DNA of 64,000 nt from Treponema sp. (lineage in GTDB: Bacteria > Spirochaetota > Spirochaetia > Treponematales > Treponemataceae). The DNA lies in contig JAKSLY010000004.1 in assembly GCA_024400955.1 (NCBI GenBank), positions 1-64,000 of the forward strand, in the 5' to 3' direction. The position numbers were made by a program, and so were the translations under genes. Shown piece after piece: positions 50,748-60,292 of this stretch (its first letter is position 1; each line of letters begins with the position of its first letter). The notes beneath the pieces were generated by a model. The model worked only from the letters and a program-made list of their open reading frames with translations. It ran no database searches and was not told the DNA's origin.

Positions 50748-52811
50748 ATGAGAAGATTTTTTCTGCTTTCCTTATTTTTTGTGTTTGTTTTCTCTTCCTG
50801 CTGGCAGGAACACGTTGGCTACGACTCTGGCGCTGTTGCTGTCATGCTGCCGGATTCTTCTTCGGAACGTGCCATTGCCCAGGATAAGTACACAAGGGAT
50901 GCAGCTGCTTCTTATGAAATAACCGTAACTGCTGAAGGTTATGATGAAACAAAAACCGGTACGGCAGGGGATCTTCTTGTCTTTGATGACATTCCAGAGG
51001 GAAGTGCAACTGTTTCGGGAAAGGCCCTTAAATCTGACGGTGTTACGGTTGTTGCAAAGGGGTCTGAAACTGTTTCCATTGTTGCAGATTCCACAGTTGA
51101 ATGTTCCCTGGCGCTGAACCTTCAGACCTTTGTCAGGCCGGTGCAAAGCGTTTCCATTGAATCTGGATCCCTCGTATTCTGTGATGGAATTCTTGATTCC
51201 AGTTCCGATGCTGTTATTACGGAAACCTATGAAGACGGTTCTTCCATGAGCGGTCGCCTTTATGATTTTATCGATTATTATGACATTGATGAAACTCCCC
51301 TTTATGTTGTTGAGTCTGGGGAACAGGTTCTTTGTATCGGCAGCATCAACGGAATTCTTGTTTCAAGCAAGGATGATCCTTCCGTTAACTGTAGCGTAGG
51401 GGCTGCATCAAAGTTTACATTCAAGGAACCTGATGCTTATATTGAAAGAACCTATGATTCCATGAATGACACGTTTACATTGACCCTCAGGACTGGGGCA
51501 GAAAAATACTATTTCCAGAATATTGCCGGAGTCACTGATGGTGTCGGTGAGCCCTATGATCTTTCTGGAATTTCATGGCATAAGGATGGTGGTCAGTCCC
51601 TTGGCTCCGATTTGCAGCTTGGCAATGTTTTGGTGGAAACAAATGTTGCACGGTATACATGCAAATTCAAGATTGTCGCGGCAAGTGGAAAATTTGCCTA
51701 TTGCGTAAATCCTTCTGACGTGCCGGGATCTGAATTTTCTGTTGAACTTAATGTTTCAAAGGATTCAGCCATCACGGTAAGCACCTTTAGCGAGCTTAAG
51801 AATGCCCTCACAATGCCAGTGGAAAAGATTGTCATTGCGGCTGATATTGAAGTGACCGAAGCCTTGTCAACATCAAGGAGTGTTATCCTTGAACCTGCCG
51901 GATCTTCTGCCACCCTTAAGCGTGGAAGTACTTTTACTGGAATATTGCTTACGGCATCCAATGGCATTAACGTAAAGAACATTGTCTTTGAGGGAAAAAA
52001 GTCTGCTGTAGCAACTTCAGACTCATTGCTTAAAGTTACTGGGGGTACGTTAAACCTTTCTGGATGTTCTTTCTTAAATAACGGAAGTGCCACTAAGGGT
52101 GCTGTTTGTGCATCTGGTTGTACAGGTTCCATCGACTCCTGTATTTTTGGTGGCAGTGCGGAAAATGGAAATAACTGCGGTGCGGTTTATGCTACGGAAA
52201 TTGGTGACTTTACCATTAAGAATTCTACAATTTCAAACGGCACTTATGCATCCGGTTCTGCTGGCATTACCATTGCTGCCGGAAAAACCAATACGGCTGT
52301 TGTAAATGTTGAAAACTGCATTATACAGGATAATGTTTCTTCAACAGGTGGTGGTGTATGTATTAAAAACATAGGAACTGCCATGGCTACTACGGTTAAT
52401 GTTTATGGTGGCCAGTTAAGCGGTAATTCTGCTACAAGCAGCGGTGGTTTCATCCATGTTGAAGATTACAGTAAAGGAACCCAGCTAACGGTCAATATCG
52501 GTAAGGACGGATACAATACTTCCATAACTGGAAATACTTCCGGAAGTAATGGCGGTGGGGTTTATGTAACAAACACTTGTGCCCTTAATTTTAAATACGT
52601 TGAAATATCTGGAAATTCCTGTGGTTCTTCTTCCAATGGCGGTGGTATATATACAAGTATCAATACTACTGTTTCTTTGGGTAACAGTGTCAAGATTATA
52701 AACAATACCAGAAATGGCTTGGCAAGTAATGCTTATTTTGGTATGTCAAATGTTTCATATAACAATAATATTTATACAAAGCAAACAAATATTACCGAAA
52801 ACATTCAGTAA
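50748..52811 (+). CDS. Surface lipoprotein with right-handed beta-helix repeats
   Basis: 687 residues. Lipoprotein signal MRRFFLLSLFFVFVFSSC (lipobox before Cys18). The first 340 residues are beta-rich with Ig-like or carboxypeptidase-regulatory-like segments (YEITVTAEGYDETKTGTAG...SATVSGKAL). From about 370 to the end it is a beta-helix with GNSATSSGGFIHV, GNTSGSNGGGVYV and GNSCGSSSNGGGIYT units that resemble the GG-[AILV]-Y / FxxN repeats of polymorphic membrane proteins. Surface-exposed binding protein or adhesin is likely. The frame continues upstream to 50700, but the lipoprotein start at 50748 fits better. Low codon bias suggests weak expression. Confidence 0.75.
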   Translation: MRRFFLLSLFFVFVFSSCWQEHVGYDSGAVAVMLPDSSSERAIAQDKYTRDAAASYEITVTAEGYDETKTGTAGDLLVFDDIPEGSATVSGKALKSDGVTVVAKGSETVSIVADSTVECSLALNLQTFVRPVQSVSIESGSLVFCDGILDSSSDAVITETYEDGSSMSGRLYDFIDYYDIDETPLYVVESGEQVLCIGSINGILVSSKDDPSVNCSVGAASKFTFKEPDAYIERTYDSMNDTFTLTLRTGAEKYYFQNIAGVTDGVGEPYDLSGISWHKDGGQSLGSDLQLGNVLVETNVARYTCKFKIVAASGKFAYCVNPSDVPGSEFSVELNVSKDSAITVSTFSELKNALTMPVEKIVIAADIEVTEALSTSRSVILEPAGSSATLKRGSTFTGILLTASNGINVKNIVFEGKKSAVATSDSLLKVTGGTLNLSGCSFLNNGSATKGAVCASGCTGSIDSCIFGGSAENGNNCGAVYATEIGDFTIKNSTISNGTYASGSAGITIAAGKTNTAVVNVENCIIQDNVSSTGGGVCIKNIGTAMATTVNVYGGQLSGNSATSSGGFIHVEDYSKGTQLTVNIGKDGYNTSITGNTSGSNGGGVYVTNTCALNFKYVEISGNSCGSSSNGGGIYTSINTTVSLGNSVKIINNTRNGLASNAYFGMSNVSYNNNIYTKQTNITENIQ

Positions 52812-52832
52812 TTCTCAAACCTGAAAAAACTA

Positions 52833-52874
52833 GGGCTGCCGACATCCATGCTCCATGGTGCCGACAGCCCTTTT
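52833..52874. terminator. Bidirectional terminator between convergent genes
   Basis: GGGCTGCCGACATCC and GGTGCCGACAGCCC pair with a few wobbles; T-rich on the plus side. It separates the lipoprotein gene from thrH. Confidence 0.75.
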
Positions 52875-52893
52875 GTATTTCCGCTGGCTAGAT

Positions 52894-53499
52894 TTATGCT
52901 TCAACAACCTTGAGGATTGCCTTGAGAAGATCGTCGTATTCTTCAAAGGCTTCAAGTTCAGGGTTGTCCTTCTTGATCTGGTCTGTTGAGCGGAAGAGGA
53001 ATCCTGCCTTGCTTGCCTTGATCATGGCCAGGTCGTTGTGGCTGTCACCGCTTGCCACCGTTTCAAATCCGCATGACTGGAGTGCCTTTACAGTTGTAAG
53101 CTTTGACTGCGGGCATCTCATCTTAAAGTCAGTGATTTCGCCGTTAGGGGCAACAACAAGTTCATTGCAGAAAATTGTAGGCATGCCAAGCTTCTTCATC
53201 AGTGGGCCTGCAAACTGGCTGAATGTGTCGCTGATGATGATGGTCTGGCACTTGCTTCTGAGTGTGTCCAGGAATTCCTTTGCACCTGGGAGAGGGTCAA
53301 TCTTTGAGATTACATCCTGAATTTCCTTAAGGCCAAGCCCGTGTTCCTTGAGAATTCCAATTCTCCACTTCATCAGCTTGTCGTAGTCAGGTTCATCGCG
53401 TGTTGTGCGTGTAAGTTCCGGAATGCCGGAAACCTTGGAAAATTCAATCCAGATTTCAGGAACAAGAACGCCTTCAAGATCGAGACATGTAATATACAT
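52894..53499 (-). CDS. thrH: ThrH-type phosphoserine phosphatase / homoserine phosphotransferase
   Basis: 201 residues of the HAD fold: CLDLEGVLVPEIWIEFS (nucleophile Asp7, with Glu in place of the second Asp as in ThrH), TTRDEPDYDKLMKWRIGIL, IIISDTFSQF and VASGDSHNDLAMI. ThrH of Pseudomonas dephosphorylates phosphoserine and can pass the phosphate to homoserine. AGAGGT precedes the ATG. Confidence 0.9.
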   Translation of the reverse strand: MYITCLDLEGVLVPEIWIEFSKVSGIPELTRTTRDEPDYDKLMKWRIGILKEHGLGLKEIQDVISKIDPLPGAKEFLDTLRSKCQTIIISDTFSQFAGPLMKKLGMPTIFCNELVVAPNGEITDFKMRCPQSKLTTVKALQSCGFETVASGDSHNDLAMIKASKAGFLFRSTDQIKKDNPELEAFEEYDDLLKAILKVVEA

Positions 53500-53567
53500 A
53501 ATTTTACCTCTTTAATGGTTATTTTTTTGTTTAAGTATACTGAATTTGCATGAATTGTGAAACTGGA

Positions 53568-54422
53568 TTAATGGTTTATTTCACTGCTGCTGGTGGAAGC
53601 AATGAGTGGCTCGTACATCATGAGTGCGTGGTTTTCCGTAACCAGCTGATCCGAGAGCATCTGGCCAGTGTGTGCATTGAAAGTTTTTCTGTATATGGTA
53701 TTGTGCCGGACGTACTTTCCGCCAATTTCCGATGTAATCCAGTGATTCTTCTGATAGACTTCGTATCGGAATGGGCATGGAACGTTGCTTCTCCATTGAC
53801 CGCAAAGCTTTCCGTCTTTTATCCAGATCTTGAGTAAATATGCTGAACCTGTGCTGTTTTTAATCATCAGGTCACGGTAGTTGTATACGCAGGTTGCGCC
53901 GCTGCCAAAGGGAAGGGCTCTGTTTGAATCCGGAAACACATCGTAGCTATGGCGGAATCTTTCCACAACATCAAGGGGAGTGTGGAGTGTCATCCAGTAA
54001 ATTAGATTTGAAAGGGCACAAAGACCTCCACCGGTTTTTGCAGCAGGCTTTCCATTGACAAGCATCATTCCTTTTGCGTAGCCTTTGAAAAATGTTGGAT
54101 TTCCAACAAGACGCCAGTATGAGAAAATGCTTCCTGGTTTTAAGACAGCACCGTTGAGCTTTTTGACAGCGATAGAAAGGTTATGGGCTTTACCTTGCTG
54201 GAGTTCTGTATCTTCCTTGCTTAAATTCCTGAATATGGGAGAATAATGTTCTGCTGTTACAAAAGGGAATTCCTTATCGATTTGTTCATCCGTCATTTTT
54301 GTTTTTTTTGCAAATAAAGGTGAGTAACGTAGCCAGAGAAAATATCTTATTGTGGAATAAAAAACAACGCCCAAAGTCACCCTTAGCCTTGAGCGTTTTT
54401 TTTGCGGAACGAAGCGGTACAT
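53568..54422 (-). CDS. VanW-family protein
   Basis: 284 residues. An N-terminal hydrophobic stretch (VTLGVVFYSTIRYFLWL) and the VanW core: NLSIAVKKLNGAVLKPGSIFSYWRLVGNPT, GYAKGMMLVNGKPAAKTGGGLCALSNLIYW, ERFRHSYDVFPDSNRALPFGSGATCVYNYRDLMIKN. The family is linked to vancomycin clusters by name only and its biochemical role is unsettled. It starts 6 bp after the discoidin-like gene and is co-transcribed with it. Confidence 0.85.
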   Translation of the reverse strand: MYRFVPQKKRSRLRVTLGVVFYSTIRYFLWLRYSPLFAKKTKMTDEQIDKEFPFVTAEHYSPIFRNLSKEDTELQQGKAHNLSIAVKKLNGAVLKPGSIFSYWRLVGNPTFFKGYAKGMMLVNGKPAAKTGGGLCALSNLIYWMTLHTPLDVVERFRHSYDVFPDSNRALPFGSGATCVYNYRDLMIKNSTGSAYLLKIWIKDGKLCGQWRSNVPCPFRYEVYQKNHWITSEIGGKYVRHNTIYRKTFNAHTGQMLSDQLVTENHALMMYEPLIASTSSSEINH

Positions 54423-54428
54423 TAAATT

Positions 54429-55580
54429 CTATGGACCGTCATAAAAGCGAACGTCAATAGCCTGGTTTGGATCGATGACCGTGTATTTCACGCCGTCAAT
54501 GAAGATTGAATTGCCGTCAATCTTTATTAAAGTGACTGTCTTTACTTCTACATAGTCAACCTGTCTTGAAGTAATGATCCTTGAATTTCCAAGCTCATAT
54601 CTTACTCTGTATCCATATCCAAAATAAGGTTCCCAGTAGCCTATGTAATATTGATATTTTGAATAATCAAAATCATCTTCCATTGGATCCTCTTTTGGGT
54701 CGCCAATATTTGAGTTGTATCTGTACCAATAATAATCGTCATTTAACTGTAATTTTTTTTCCTTAAGGAATTCCTCTTGGCTTAAGATCATGCAGTCAGC
54801 TATATAATCAATTTTATTATTCCTCTCAGAATTGAATTTGATTACCCTGTCATCGTGCTTTTTTTCTGATTTAAGGAATATGTATTTTGAATCTGATAAT
54901 CCACCGAATCTATGCCTGATGCTCTTTGCAAGTGAAAGAAACTGTTTTTCAAATTCCTTTGCATTTGACCCAAGCATCTGCCTTGAATTTTCAACCTGAA
55001 CGGCCTTAAGGTTTGCGACATTCTCAAATGGAATTACTTTTCCCTTGTATAAAAGGCGGATGTCATCAAGACACGTGTCGTCATATTTTGCTCCCCTGTA
55101 AACTTCGCGGATTTCGAGGGTTAGTGTCTGGGCTGTCTGAAGAAGGTCAAACTTGATTGACTGCCAGTCCTGGACATTGTCCTTAAGTGTATAGTCCTTC
55201 TGCTGGAAGTGTTCCTTTGCAACCTGTGTAAGGCGGATTGTCTTTACTCGGTTGTTCTTGAGATAGTAATCCTTGCTTGCAAAACCGTTTACAATCTGGA
55301 TTTCATCAAAGGAAACAGGCTCTGCAAATTCAACAGTAATTGATTCACCAATGCCGGAACCTTTCTGGTCAGCCTCGCACCATGTGCTGTTAAAGTCACC
55401 GTCAAGAATGTTGATGGGTGGATAAAGATATTTCCCGTCAAACTGGGCTTCAACAAGTTCGCTTGTGGCTGTTACGGATTTTACCGTTGCAGAATTGGAC
55501 TGTGCCTTGAACCATTTTGACTGGGCAAAAACACATGCACCAAGTAAAAGGCCTGTCATGATGACAATAAACTTTTTCAT
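54429..55580 (-). CDS. Exported protein with a discoidin/NADase-type glycan-binding domain
   Basis: 383 residues. Signal MKKFIVIMTGLLLGACVFAQ; LGAC could be a lipobox (Cys16), or cleavage could follow VFA. Residues 35-195 match discoidin-like domains found in NADase-type glycan-binding proteins: YPPINILDGDFNSTWCEAD, GIGESITVEFAEPVSFDEIQIVNGF, RVKTIRLTQ and IEVYRGAKYDDTCLDDIRL-like strands. The C-terminal 190 residues are not recognised and include an aromatic-rich YYWYRYNSNIGDPKEDP segment. The ATG at 55580 follows GCAGGTG. A glycan-binding envelope protein is likely. Confidence 0.68.
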   Translation of the reverse strand: MKKFIVIMTGLLLGACVFAQSKWFKAQSNSATVKSVTATSELVEAQFDGKYLYPPINILDGDFNSTWCEADQKGSGIGESITVEFAEPVSFDEIQIVNGFASKDYYLKNNRVKTIRLTQVAKEHFQQKDYTLKDNVQDWQSIKFDLLQTAQTLTLEIREVYRGAKYDDTCLDDIRLLYKGKVIPFENVANLKAVQVENSRQMLGSNAKEFEKQFLSLAKSIRHRFGGLSDSKYIFLKSEKKHDDRVIKFNSERNNKIDYIADCMILSQEEFLKEKKLQLNDDYYWYRYNSNIGDPKEDPMEDDFDYSKYQYYIGYWEPYFGYGYRVRYELGNSRIITSRQVDYVEVKTVTLIKIDGNSIFIDGVKYTVIDPNQAIDVRFYDGP

Positions 55581-55599
55581 AATTTCACCTGCTTTTATC

Positions 55600-55628
55600 T
55601 TGAATAAATCAGTGTTAGAAACCATTAT
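55600..55628 (+). promoter_or_regulatory. Promoter of the acetyltransferase gene
   Basis: TTGAAT (55600-55605), 17-bp spacer, CATTAT (55623-55628), ending 6 bp before the ATG at 55635. Leaderless-type architecture in the 54-bp divergent gap. Confidence 0.5.
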
Positions 55629-55634
55629 ACACTT

Positions 55635-56135
55635 ATGTTCATTTCTTTTAAACGGTTTTTCTTGAATAAGTTTCTCGATATTTTACCTTCCACCTGCTTT
55701 GGCTACAGAAGATTCATTTTGCGCCTTATGGATGTGGAAATCGCTCCTGATGCAAGAATCAATTGCGGCTTTAGAATTTATGGCCCCGGGAAAGTCATCA
55801 TAAAGGAGAACGTATGGATGGGGCAGAATTGTCATGTCTATACTGCCGGGCTCAATACGGTCATCATTGGCGAAAACTGCGAAATAGGACCTGAGACTGC
55901 TTTCAATTGCCAGAGCCATCAGATAGAATCAAGTGAACATAGGGCAGGCAAGTGCATCATGCATGACATTGAACTTGGTAAAGGAATCTGGTGTGGCATG
56001 AGGGCAACAATTCTCTGTGAAAAAATTGGCGATGGGGCTGTCATAGGTGCTGGATCATTGGTTCTTACGGATGTTCCTGAAAATGTACTTGCCGCAGGGT
56101 GTCCTGCAACCGTAAGGAAGGAACTTAGTAGATAA
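55635..56135 (+). CDS. Hexapeptide-repeat acetyltransferase (WbbJ/LacA type)
   Basis: 166 residues of left-handed beta-helix: INCGFRIYGPGKVIIKENVWMGQNCHVYTAG, TVIIGENCEIGPETAFNCQSHQIE, GKGIWCGMRATILCEKIGDGAVIGAGSLVLTDVPENVLAAGCPATVRKEL. The catalytic His is the one in CQSHQIE. An O-acetyltransferase acting on an envelope sugar is likely. The next gene starts at the base after its stop, so the two form an operon. Confidence 0.88.
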   Translation: MFISFKRFFLNKFLDILPSTCFGYRRFILRLMDVEIAPDARINCGFRIYGPGKVIIKENVWMGQNCHVYTAGLNTVIIGENCEIGPETAFNCQSHQIESSEHRAGKCIMHDIELGKGIWCGMRATILCEKIGDGAVIGAGSLVLTDVPENVLAAGCPATVRKELSR

Positions 56136-57599
56136 ATGATAAAATCAGTTTCAAAATTTAAAATAGTTCTTCCGGTTATAATTGCAATTGCAGTTTTTGT
56201 GTGCAGATTGCAGATGCTATTGCAATCATCTGAGCCTTCAGGCCTTGACGGATATTTTTATGCGCTACAGGCAAAATCCTTTGCTTTGAACGGTCGCCTG
56301 GAAAATCCTGACTATAAAATCGGCTATTACCTTTGTGGAGTTTTTGCATTCATCTTCAGGAATCCTGTCCTTGGGTGCAAGATCTATGCTTCCCTGGTTT
56401 CTTCGCTGCTTATCCTGTCTATTTATGCTGTGTTTAAATCCTTAAGGACAGATTATGGATTTTGCATATTGGGATGTTCTGTTGCTGCAGCAAGTTTTTC
56501 CATTGCATCCATGAGCATTAATTACATCAACAATCTTACAGGCATAACTTTTTTTATTTTCTATGCTTCATCTGTTTTTGCATTGGATTTAAGAACGCAA
56601 GGGAAAAAATCCCATTTCATTCTGCCTGTTGTTTTATTCATTCTTTGTTTCTTAAGCCATCTGGTTTCTTCCGCCTTTGCCTTTGTATTTACGGTGCTTA
56701 TGGTTTTAAGAAAGCGTTCAATTAAAAAGCAGGTTGTTTTCTTTACCGGAGCCCTGCTGCTTGCAGTGATTGTTTTTTCAAGGCAGCTTCCAAGGTTTAA
56801 TTCAGTCTTCAGCCTTGGCCCTGTGTTCCCCGTTTTTTCCCGATTCATGGTAAAGGCCATAGGCTTTAGAATCTGTCTTGAACTGTCAATTGCTTTTGCA
56901 TTCGGCTGGATTGTTTTTATTGGGGGCGTCATTTTTTCAATCAAGAAAAAAATCTTTGACATTTTGCTTATGTTTATTCCGGTTTTATTTTTTCCTTTCT
57001 GGAATCTCAGTGTCCTTGATATGGGCTACAGAATGCTTTTAAGTGCTGTTCCATGCGGAATAATAATTGCCTTCCACGCACTTGATGGAATCATAACTTG
57101 TCCTAGGAAAACATTAGCTGGAGTTTTTGCAGCCATGATTCTTGTTCCCTTTGGATTTGCAACCAAGTCTTCCTATGATCTAAGCCGCGATCCACCCTAT
57201 GCCTACTATAAAAAAGTTGTGCGTAACATTGAACTTTCCGATGACTCTCTCTTAATTGCCCACCTGGGATTGAACCATGTCTACACCTATGAAAAGAATC
57301 TTCGTGATGCCTTGAATTATGTTCCAGATTTTTATGTTCCTGCCGAAAAACTTTGGCGACTTGCTTACGGTGTAAATGTTCTTGCCATTGAAGAAAATCT
57401 TTATGACGTACCGGAAGATGTTCTTGAAAAGTGTGTCAGAAAAATTGATTCATCCTATGTCTTGATTCGTGAGGATCTTTGGCAGAAGTTTCTGGCCCGG
57501 GAAGAAGAAGTTTATGTTCACAACTATATGAACTGGTACAATCCCCATAGTGCAAGGCCGTCATTCATCAGAAGGAGGCGAAAGTCTTTTGATAGATAG
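56136..57599 (+). CDS. GT-C-like polytopic membrane protein
   Basis: 487 residues, about 11 transmembrane helices. An acidic motif sits after the first helix (SGLDGYFYALQAKSFALNGRLENPDY), as in GT-C glycosyltransferases that use lipid-linked sugars; the C-terminal 110 residues are soluble. I see no closer family. Directly follows the acetyltransferase gene, which supports a role in an envelope glycan. No Shine-Dalgarno of its own, so translation is probably coupled. The 3' end runs into a GATA/GATG-type imperfect repeat (57590-57630). Confidence 0.6.
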   Translation: MIKSVSKFKIVLPVIIAIAVFVCRLQMLLQSSEPSGLDGYFYALQAKSFALNGRLENPDYKIGYYLCGVFAFIFRNPVLGCKIYASLVSSLLILSIYAVFKSLRTDYGFCILGCSVAAASFSIASMSINYINNLTGITFFIFYASSVFALDLRTQGKKSHFILPVVLFILCFLSHLVSSAFAFVFTVLMVLRKRSIKKQVVFFTGALLLAVIVFSRQLPRFNSVFSLGPVFPVFSRFMVKAIGFRICLELSIAFAFGWIVFIGGVIFSIKKKIFDILLMFIPVLFFPFWNLSVLDMGYRMLLSAVPCGIIIAFHALDGIITCPRKTLAGVFAAMILVPFGFATKSSYDLSRDPPYAYYKKVVRNIELSDDSLLIAHLGLNHVYTYEKNLRDALNYVPDFYVPAEKLWRLAYGVNVLAIEENLYDVPEDVLEKCVRKIDSSYVLIREDLWQKFLAREEEVYVHNYMNWYNPHSARPSFIRRRRKSFDR

Positions 57600-57659
57600 A
57601 TGGATTGGTGGATGAATTGATAGATGACTCCATGGCCCAATTCTTGTGATGGATATTTT

Positions 57660-57688
57660 TTGACATAAAGACTTTTACTATCTATAAT
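57660..57688 (+). promoter_or_regulatory. Consensus promoter of the M20 peptidase gene
   Basis: Perfect TTGACA (57660-57665), 17-bp spacer, perfect TATAAT (57683-57688). It ends 6 bp before the ATG at 57695, so transcription starts at or within a base of the start codon. Confidence 0.85.
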
Positions 57689-57694
57689 TGAAAC

Positions 57695-58927
57695 ATGAAT
57701 AACGAAGAATTTTCACAGCTTAAGGATTTCATTTACGAAAATACAGAATATGCTGTAGACCTTGAAAAGACCATTACCTGCGTTCCGGCTCTTGCTCCAG
57801 AAAACGGAGGCGATGGGGAAAGCAAAAAATGTGCCGTCCTTGAAGAATGGCTCATGAAGAATGGCATAAAGAACATAGAACATTTTGATGCTCCTGATGA
57901 CCGGGTTTCTTCCGGTGTGCGTCCAAACATGGTTGCAACCATACCGGGAAATCTTGATGACTACAGCATCTGGGTTTGTGCCCACCTTGATGTGGTTCCT
58001 GTGGGGGAGCTTTCCCTTTGGAACACCGATCCATGGCAGGCCGTCGTAAAGGACGGAAAGATTTATGGCCGCGGAGTGGAAGACAACCAGCAGGGACTTT
58101 GCTCGGCGGTTCTTGCAGCACTGAGCTTTGTTAAGCAGCACATCATTCCAGAACATACAATAAAGCTTTTGTTTATGGCTGATGAAGAAGTCGGCTCCAA
58201 GTACGGAATGGTTTGGCTTGCAAAAAATCATCCCGAGCTTTTTGGAAAGAATGACAGGATCTTGATTCCAGACGGAGGGGACCCAATTGGACAGACCATT
58301 GAGATTGCAGAAAAGAACATTCTGTGGCTCAAGTTTCATACCATCGGAAAGCAGTCCCACGGAAGCCGTCCTGACCAGGGAAGGAATGCAAAGCTTGCAG
58401 CCTGTGACCTTGCCATGGCCATTAATGGTTTTGAAAAAAAATTCGGCAGGGTCGATTCCCTTTTTGAACCTGACCATTCAACATTCCAGCCTACAATGCA
58501 GAATGCCAATGTCAGCGGAGTGAACATCATTCCTGGTGATGACGTTCTCTGTTTTGACTGCAGGATTCTTCCGTGCTATTCAATTGATGAGGTAAGGAAA
58601 GAAGTCAGGGATGTTGTGGCCCGTGTGGAAAATCAGTACGGCGTAAAAATAGAAGTTTCGGAACTGCAGTGTGCTCAAAGTCCTGCTACTTCGAAGGATG
58701 CACCTGTCGCAAGGGAACTTGCCCAGGCCATAAAGGCTGTTCATGGAATCGATGCAAAATTCATAGGAATTGGTGGTGGCACTGTTGCTGCAGAACTCCG
58801 TAACCTTGGAATCGATGCAGTGGTATGGTCAACCATGGATGAACTTTGCCACCAGCCAAACGAATACTGCATCATTGAGAACATTGCAAAAGATGCTTCA
58901 ACCATTGCCTGGCTTGCAATTTTGTAG
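57695..58927 (+). CDS. M20-family metallopeptidase
   Basis: 410 residues. Metal ligands: WVCAHLDVVPVG (His), IYGRGVEDNQQG (Asp), FMADEEVGSKYG (Glu-Glu), ILIPDGGDP and DELCHQPNEYC (last His). The dimerisation domain lies at about 205-320. A dipeptidase or deacylase of the Sapep/ArgE type; substrate unknown. It has the best promoter in the window and no leader. Confidence 0.9.
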   Translation: MNNEEFSQLKDFIYENTEYAVDLEKTITCVPALAPENGGDGESKKCAVLEEWLMKNGIKNIEHFDAPDDRVSSGVRPNMVATIPGNLDDYSIWVCAHLDVVPVGELSLWNTDPWQAVVKDGKIYGRGVEDNQQGLCSAVLAALSFVKQHIIPEHTIKLLFMADEEVGSKYGMVWLAKNHPELFGKNDRILIPDGGDPIGQTIEIAEKNILWLKFHTIGKQSHGSRPDQGRNAKLAACDLAMAINGFEKKFGRVDSLFEPDHSTFQPTMQNANVSGVNIIPGDDVLCFDCRILPCYSIDEVRKEVRDVVARVENQYGVKIEVSELQCAQSPATSKDAPVARELAQAIKAVHGIDAKFIGIGGGTVAAELRNLGIDAVVWSTMDELCHQPNEYCIIENIAKDASTIAWLAIL

Positions 58928-58941
58928 CCGCCTCGTGGTTC

Positions 58942-60285
58942 CTATTCTGCAGGAAGTTCCTTCAGCTTTTTCTTAAGGTGTCTGCTGTAGTTTACCCAAA
59001 CCCAGATGGCACCAAGAATCCAGATGCTCGGTTCCGTAATGACAACTCCCCTGTAGCCAAGAAGTGGAACAAGAACTGCCACTGAAAGAATTTTCACTGC
59101 GCATTCCATTATGCTTGCAACAACAGGTGTCTTCTTTTTGCTCATGCCCTGAAGGACGCACCTGCAGATTACGAAGACGCTTACAAAATAATAGAAGGGA
59201 AGGTTTGACTTAAGGTAAAGTTCCCCGGCATGAATGACCTGTGGCGAGGCATCCTTTCCCGTAATGGCCATGACCATGTACCTGGCAAAAAGAAGGACTG
59301 CAATCATTTCAAAAAAGTCCACGATCCATGCGCTTAAGATCATCACCTTTGTTCCCTTGCGTATGCGGTCGTATTTTCTTGCACCGTAGTTTTGGCTTGT
59401 AAAGGCTGCTGCTGTTTCTGAGAGGGCACCTCCAGGCATCAGGAAAAATTCAATGAATTTTCTTCCTGCTGTGTAGCCTGCAATGACTTCCGCTCCAAGG
59501 GAATTAATGCCTGTCTGAAGAATTACTGTTCCTGTGCTGATTACGGAAATCATCAGTGACATGGAAATTCCCTGGGGAATCAGCTGGCTAAAGTAGTTTT
59601 CCTTAAGGCTAAAGTCCTGGAGCGACACCTTGAGAATCGGCCTTTTCTTCATGCAGTAAATGACGCATAAAAGTCCTGAAAACCCCTGGGATATTACGGT
59701 TGCAATGGCAGCACCGGCAACTCCTTTCTGGAGGATGGCAATGAACACGTAATCAAGTCCTATGTTCATTATTACGCTTATGGCAAGAAATACCAGGGGA
59801 AGTATGCTGTCACCAATGGCCTTGAGCACGCTTGCACACATGTTGTAAACCATGGCCGTAAAAAGTCCGCCTATGGAAATCGTAAGGTATGTGGATGCAA
59901 GAGGGTGCAGTTCATCAGGAATCCTTGTCCAATGGAGAATCTTTTCCTTAAGCAGGAATCCTGTAGCCATGAGTACCGCCAGTATGATTGAAGAAAGAAG
60001 GTATGTATGGGCAATGTTCTTCTTGAGCTTCTTCTCGTTGCCTTCACCAAAGGACTGCCCAATGATTATGGAAAAACCACCCGTAAATCCTGCGCAAATG
60101 CAGGTGAACATGATTGCTATGTTTCCCGTGGCTCCCACTGCCGCAAGGGGATTTGTCCCAAGGAATCGGCCTACCATCACCATGTCTATGAGGGTATAGA
60201 ATCGCTGGAGCGTTGCACCAAGCAAAAAAGGCAGGGTGAATGTAAGGACCAGGCGGGTAATGTTTCCTTCAGTAAGCTTTCTCAT
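58942..60285 (-). CDS. MATE-family efflux transporter
   Basis: 447 residues, 12 transmembrane helices. LVLTFTLPFLLGATLQRFYTLIDMVMVGRFLG at the N-terminus and the second-half repeat (YFSQLIPQGISMSLMISVISTGTVILQTGINSLG) are typical of NorM/DinF-type exporters. Exports cationic drugs or metabolites against Na+ or H+. The ATG at 60285 is preferred to an upstream start in the same frame at 60321 because the promoter TTGACA-17-TATAGT lies between them. Confidence 0.92.
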   Translation of the reverse strand: MRKLTEGNITRLVLTFTLPFLLGATLQRFYTLIDMVMVGRFLGTNPLAAVGATGNIAIMFTCICAGFTGGFSIIIGQSFGEGNEKKLKKNIAHTYLLSSIILAVLMATGFLLKEKILHWTRIPDELHPLASTYLTISIGGLFTAMVYNMCASVLKAIGDSILPLVFLAISVIMNIGLDYVFIAILQKGVAGAAIATVISQGFSGLLCVIYCMKKRPILKVSLQDFSLKENYFSQLIPQGISMSLMISVISTGTVILQTGINSLGAEVIAGYTAGRKFIEFFLMPGGALSETAAAFTSQNYGARKYDRIRKGTKVMILSAWIVDFFEMIAVLLFARYMVMAITGKDASPQVIHAGELYLKSNLPFYYFVSVFVICRCVLQGMSKKKTPVVASIMECAVKILSVAVLVPLLGYRGVVITEPSIWILGAIWVWVNYSRHLKKKLKELPAE

Positions 60286-60292
60286 AAGGGTC

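Noticed and set aside
57590-57640. GATA/GATG imperfect tetranucleotide run as a phase-variation tract
   Set aside because: It is at the end of a gene and beyond its stop, short and impure; a length change would hardly alter a product.
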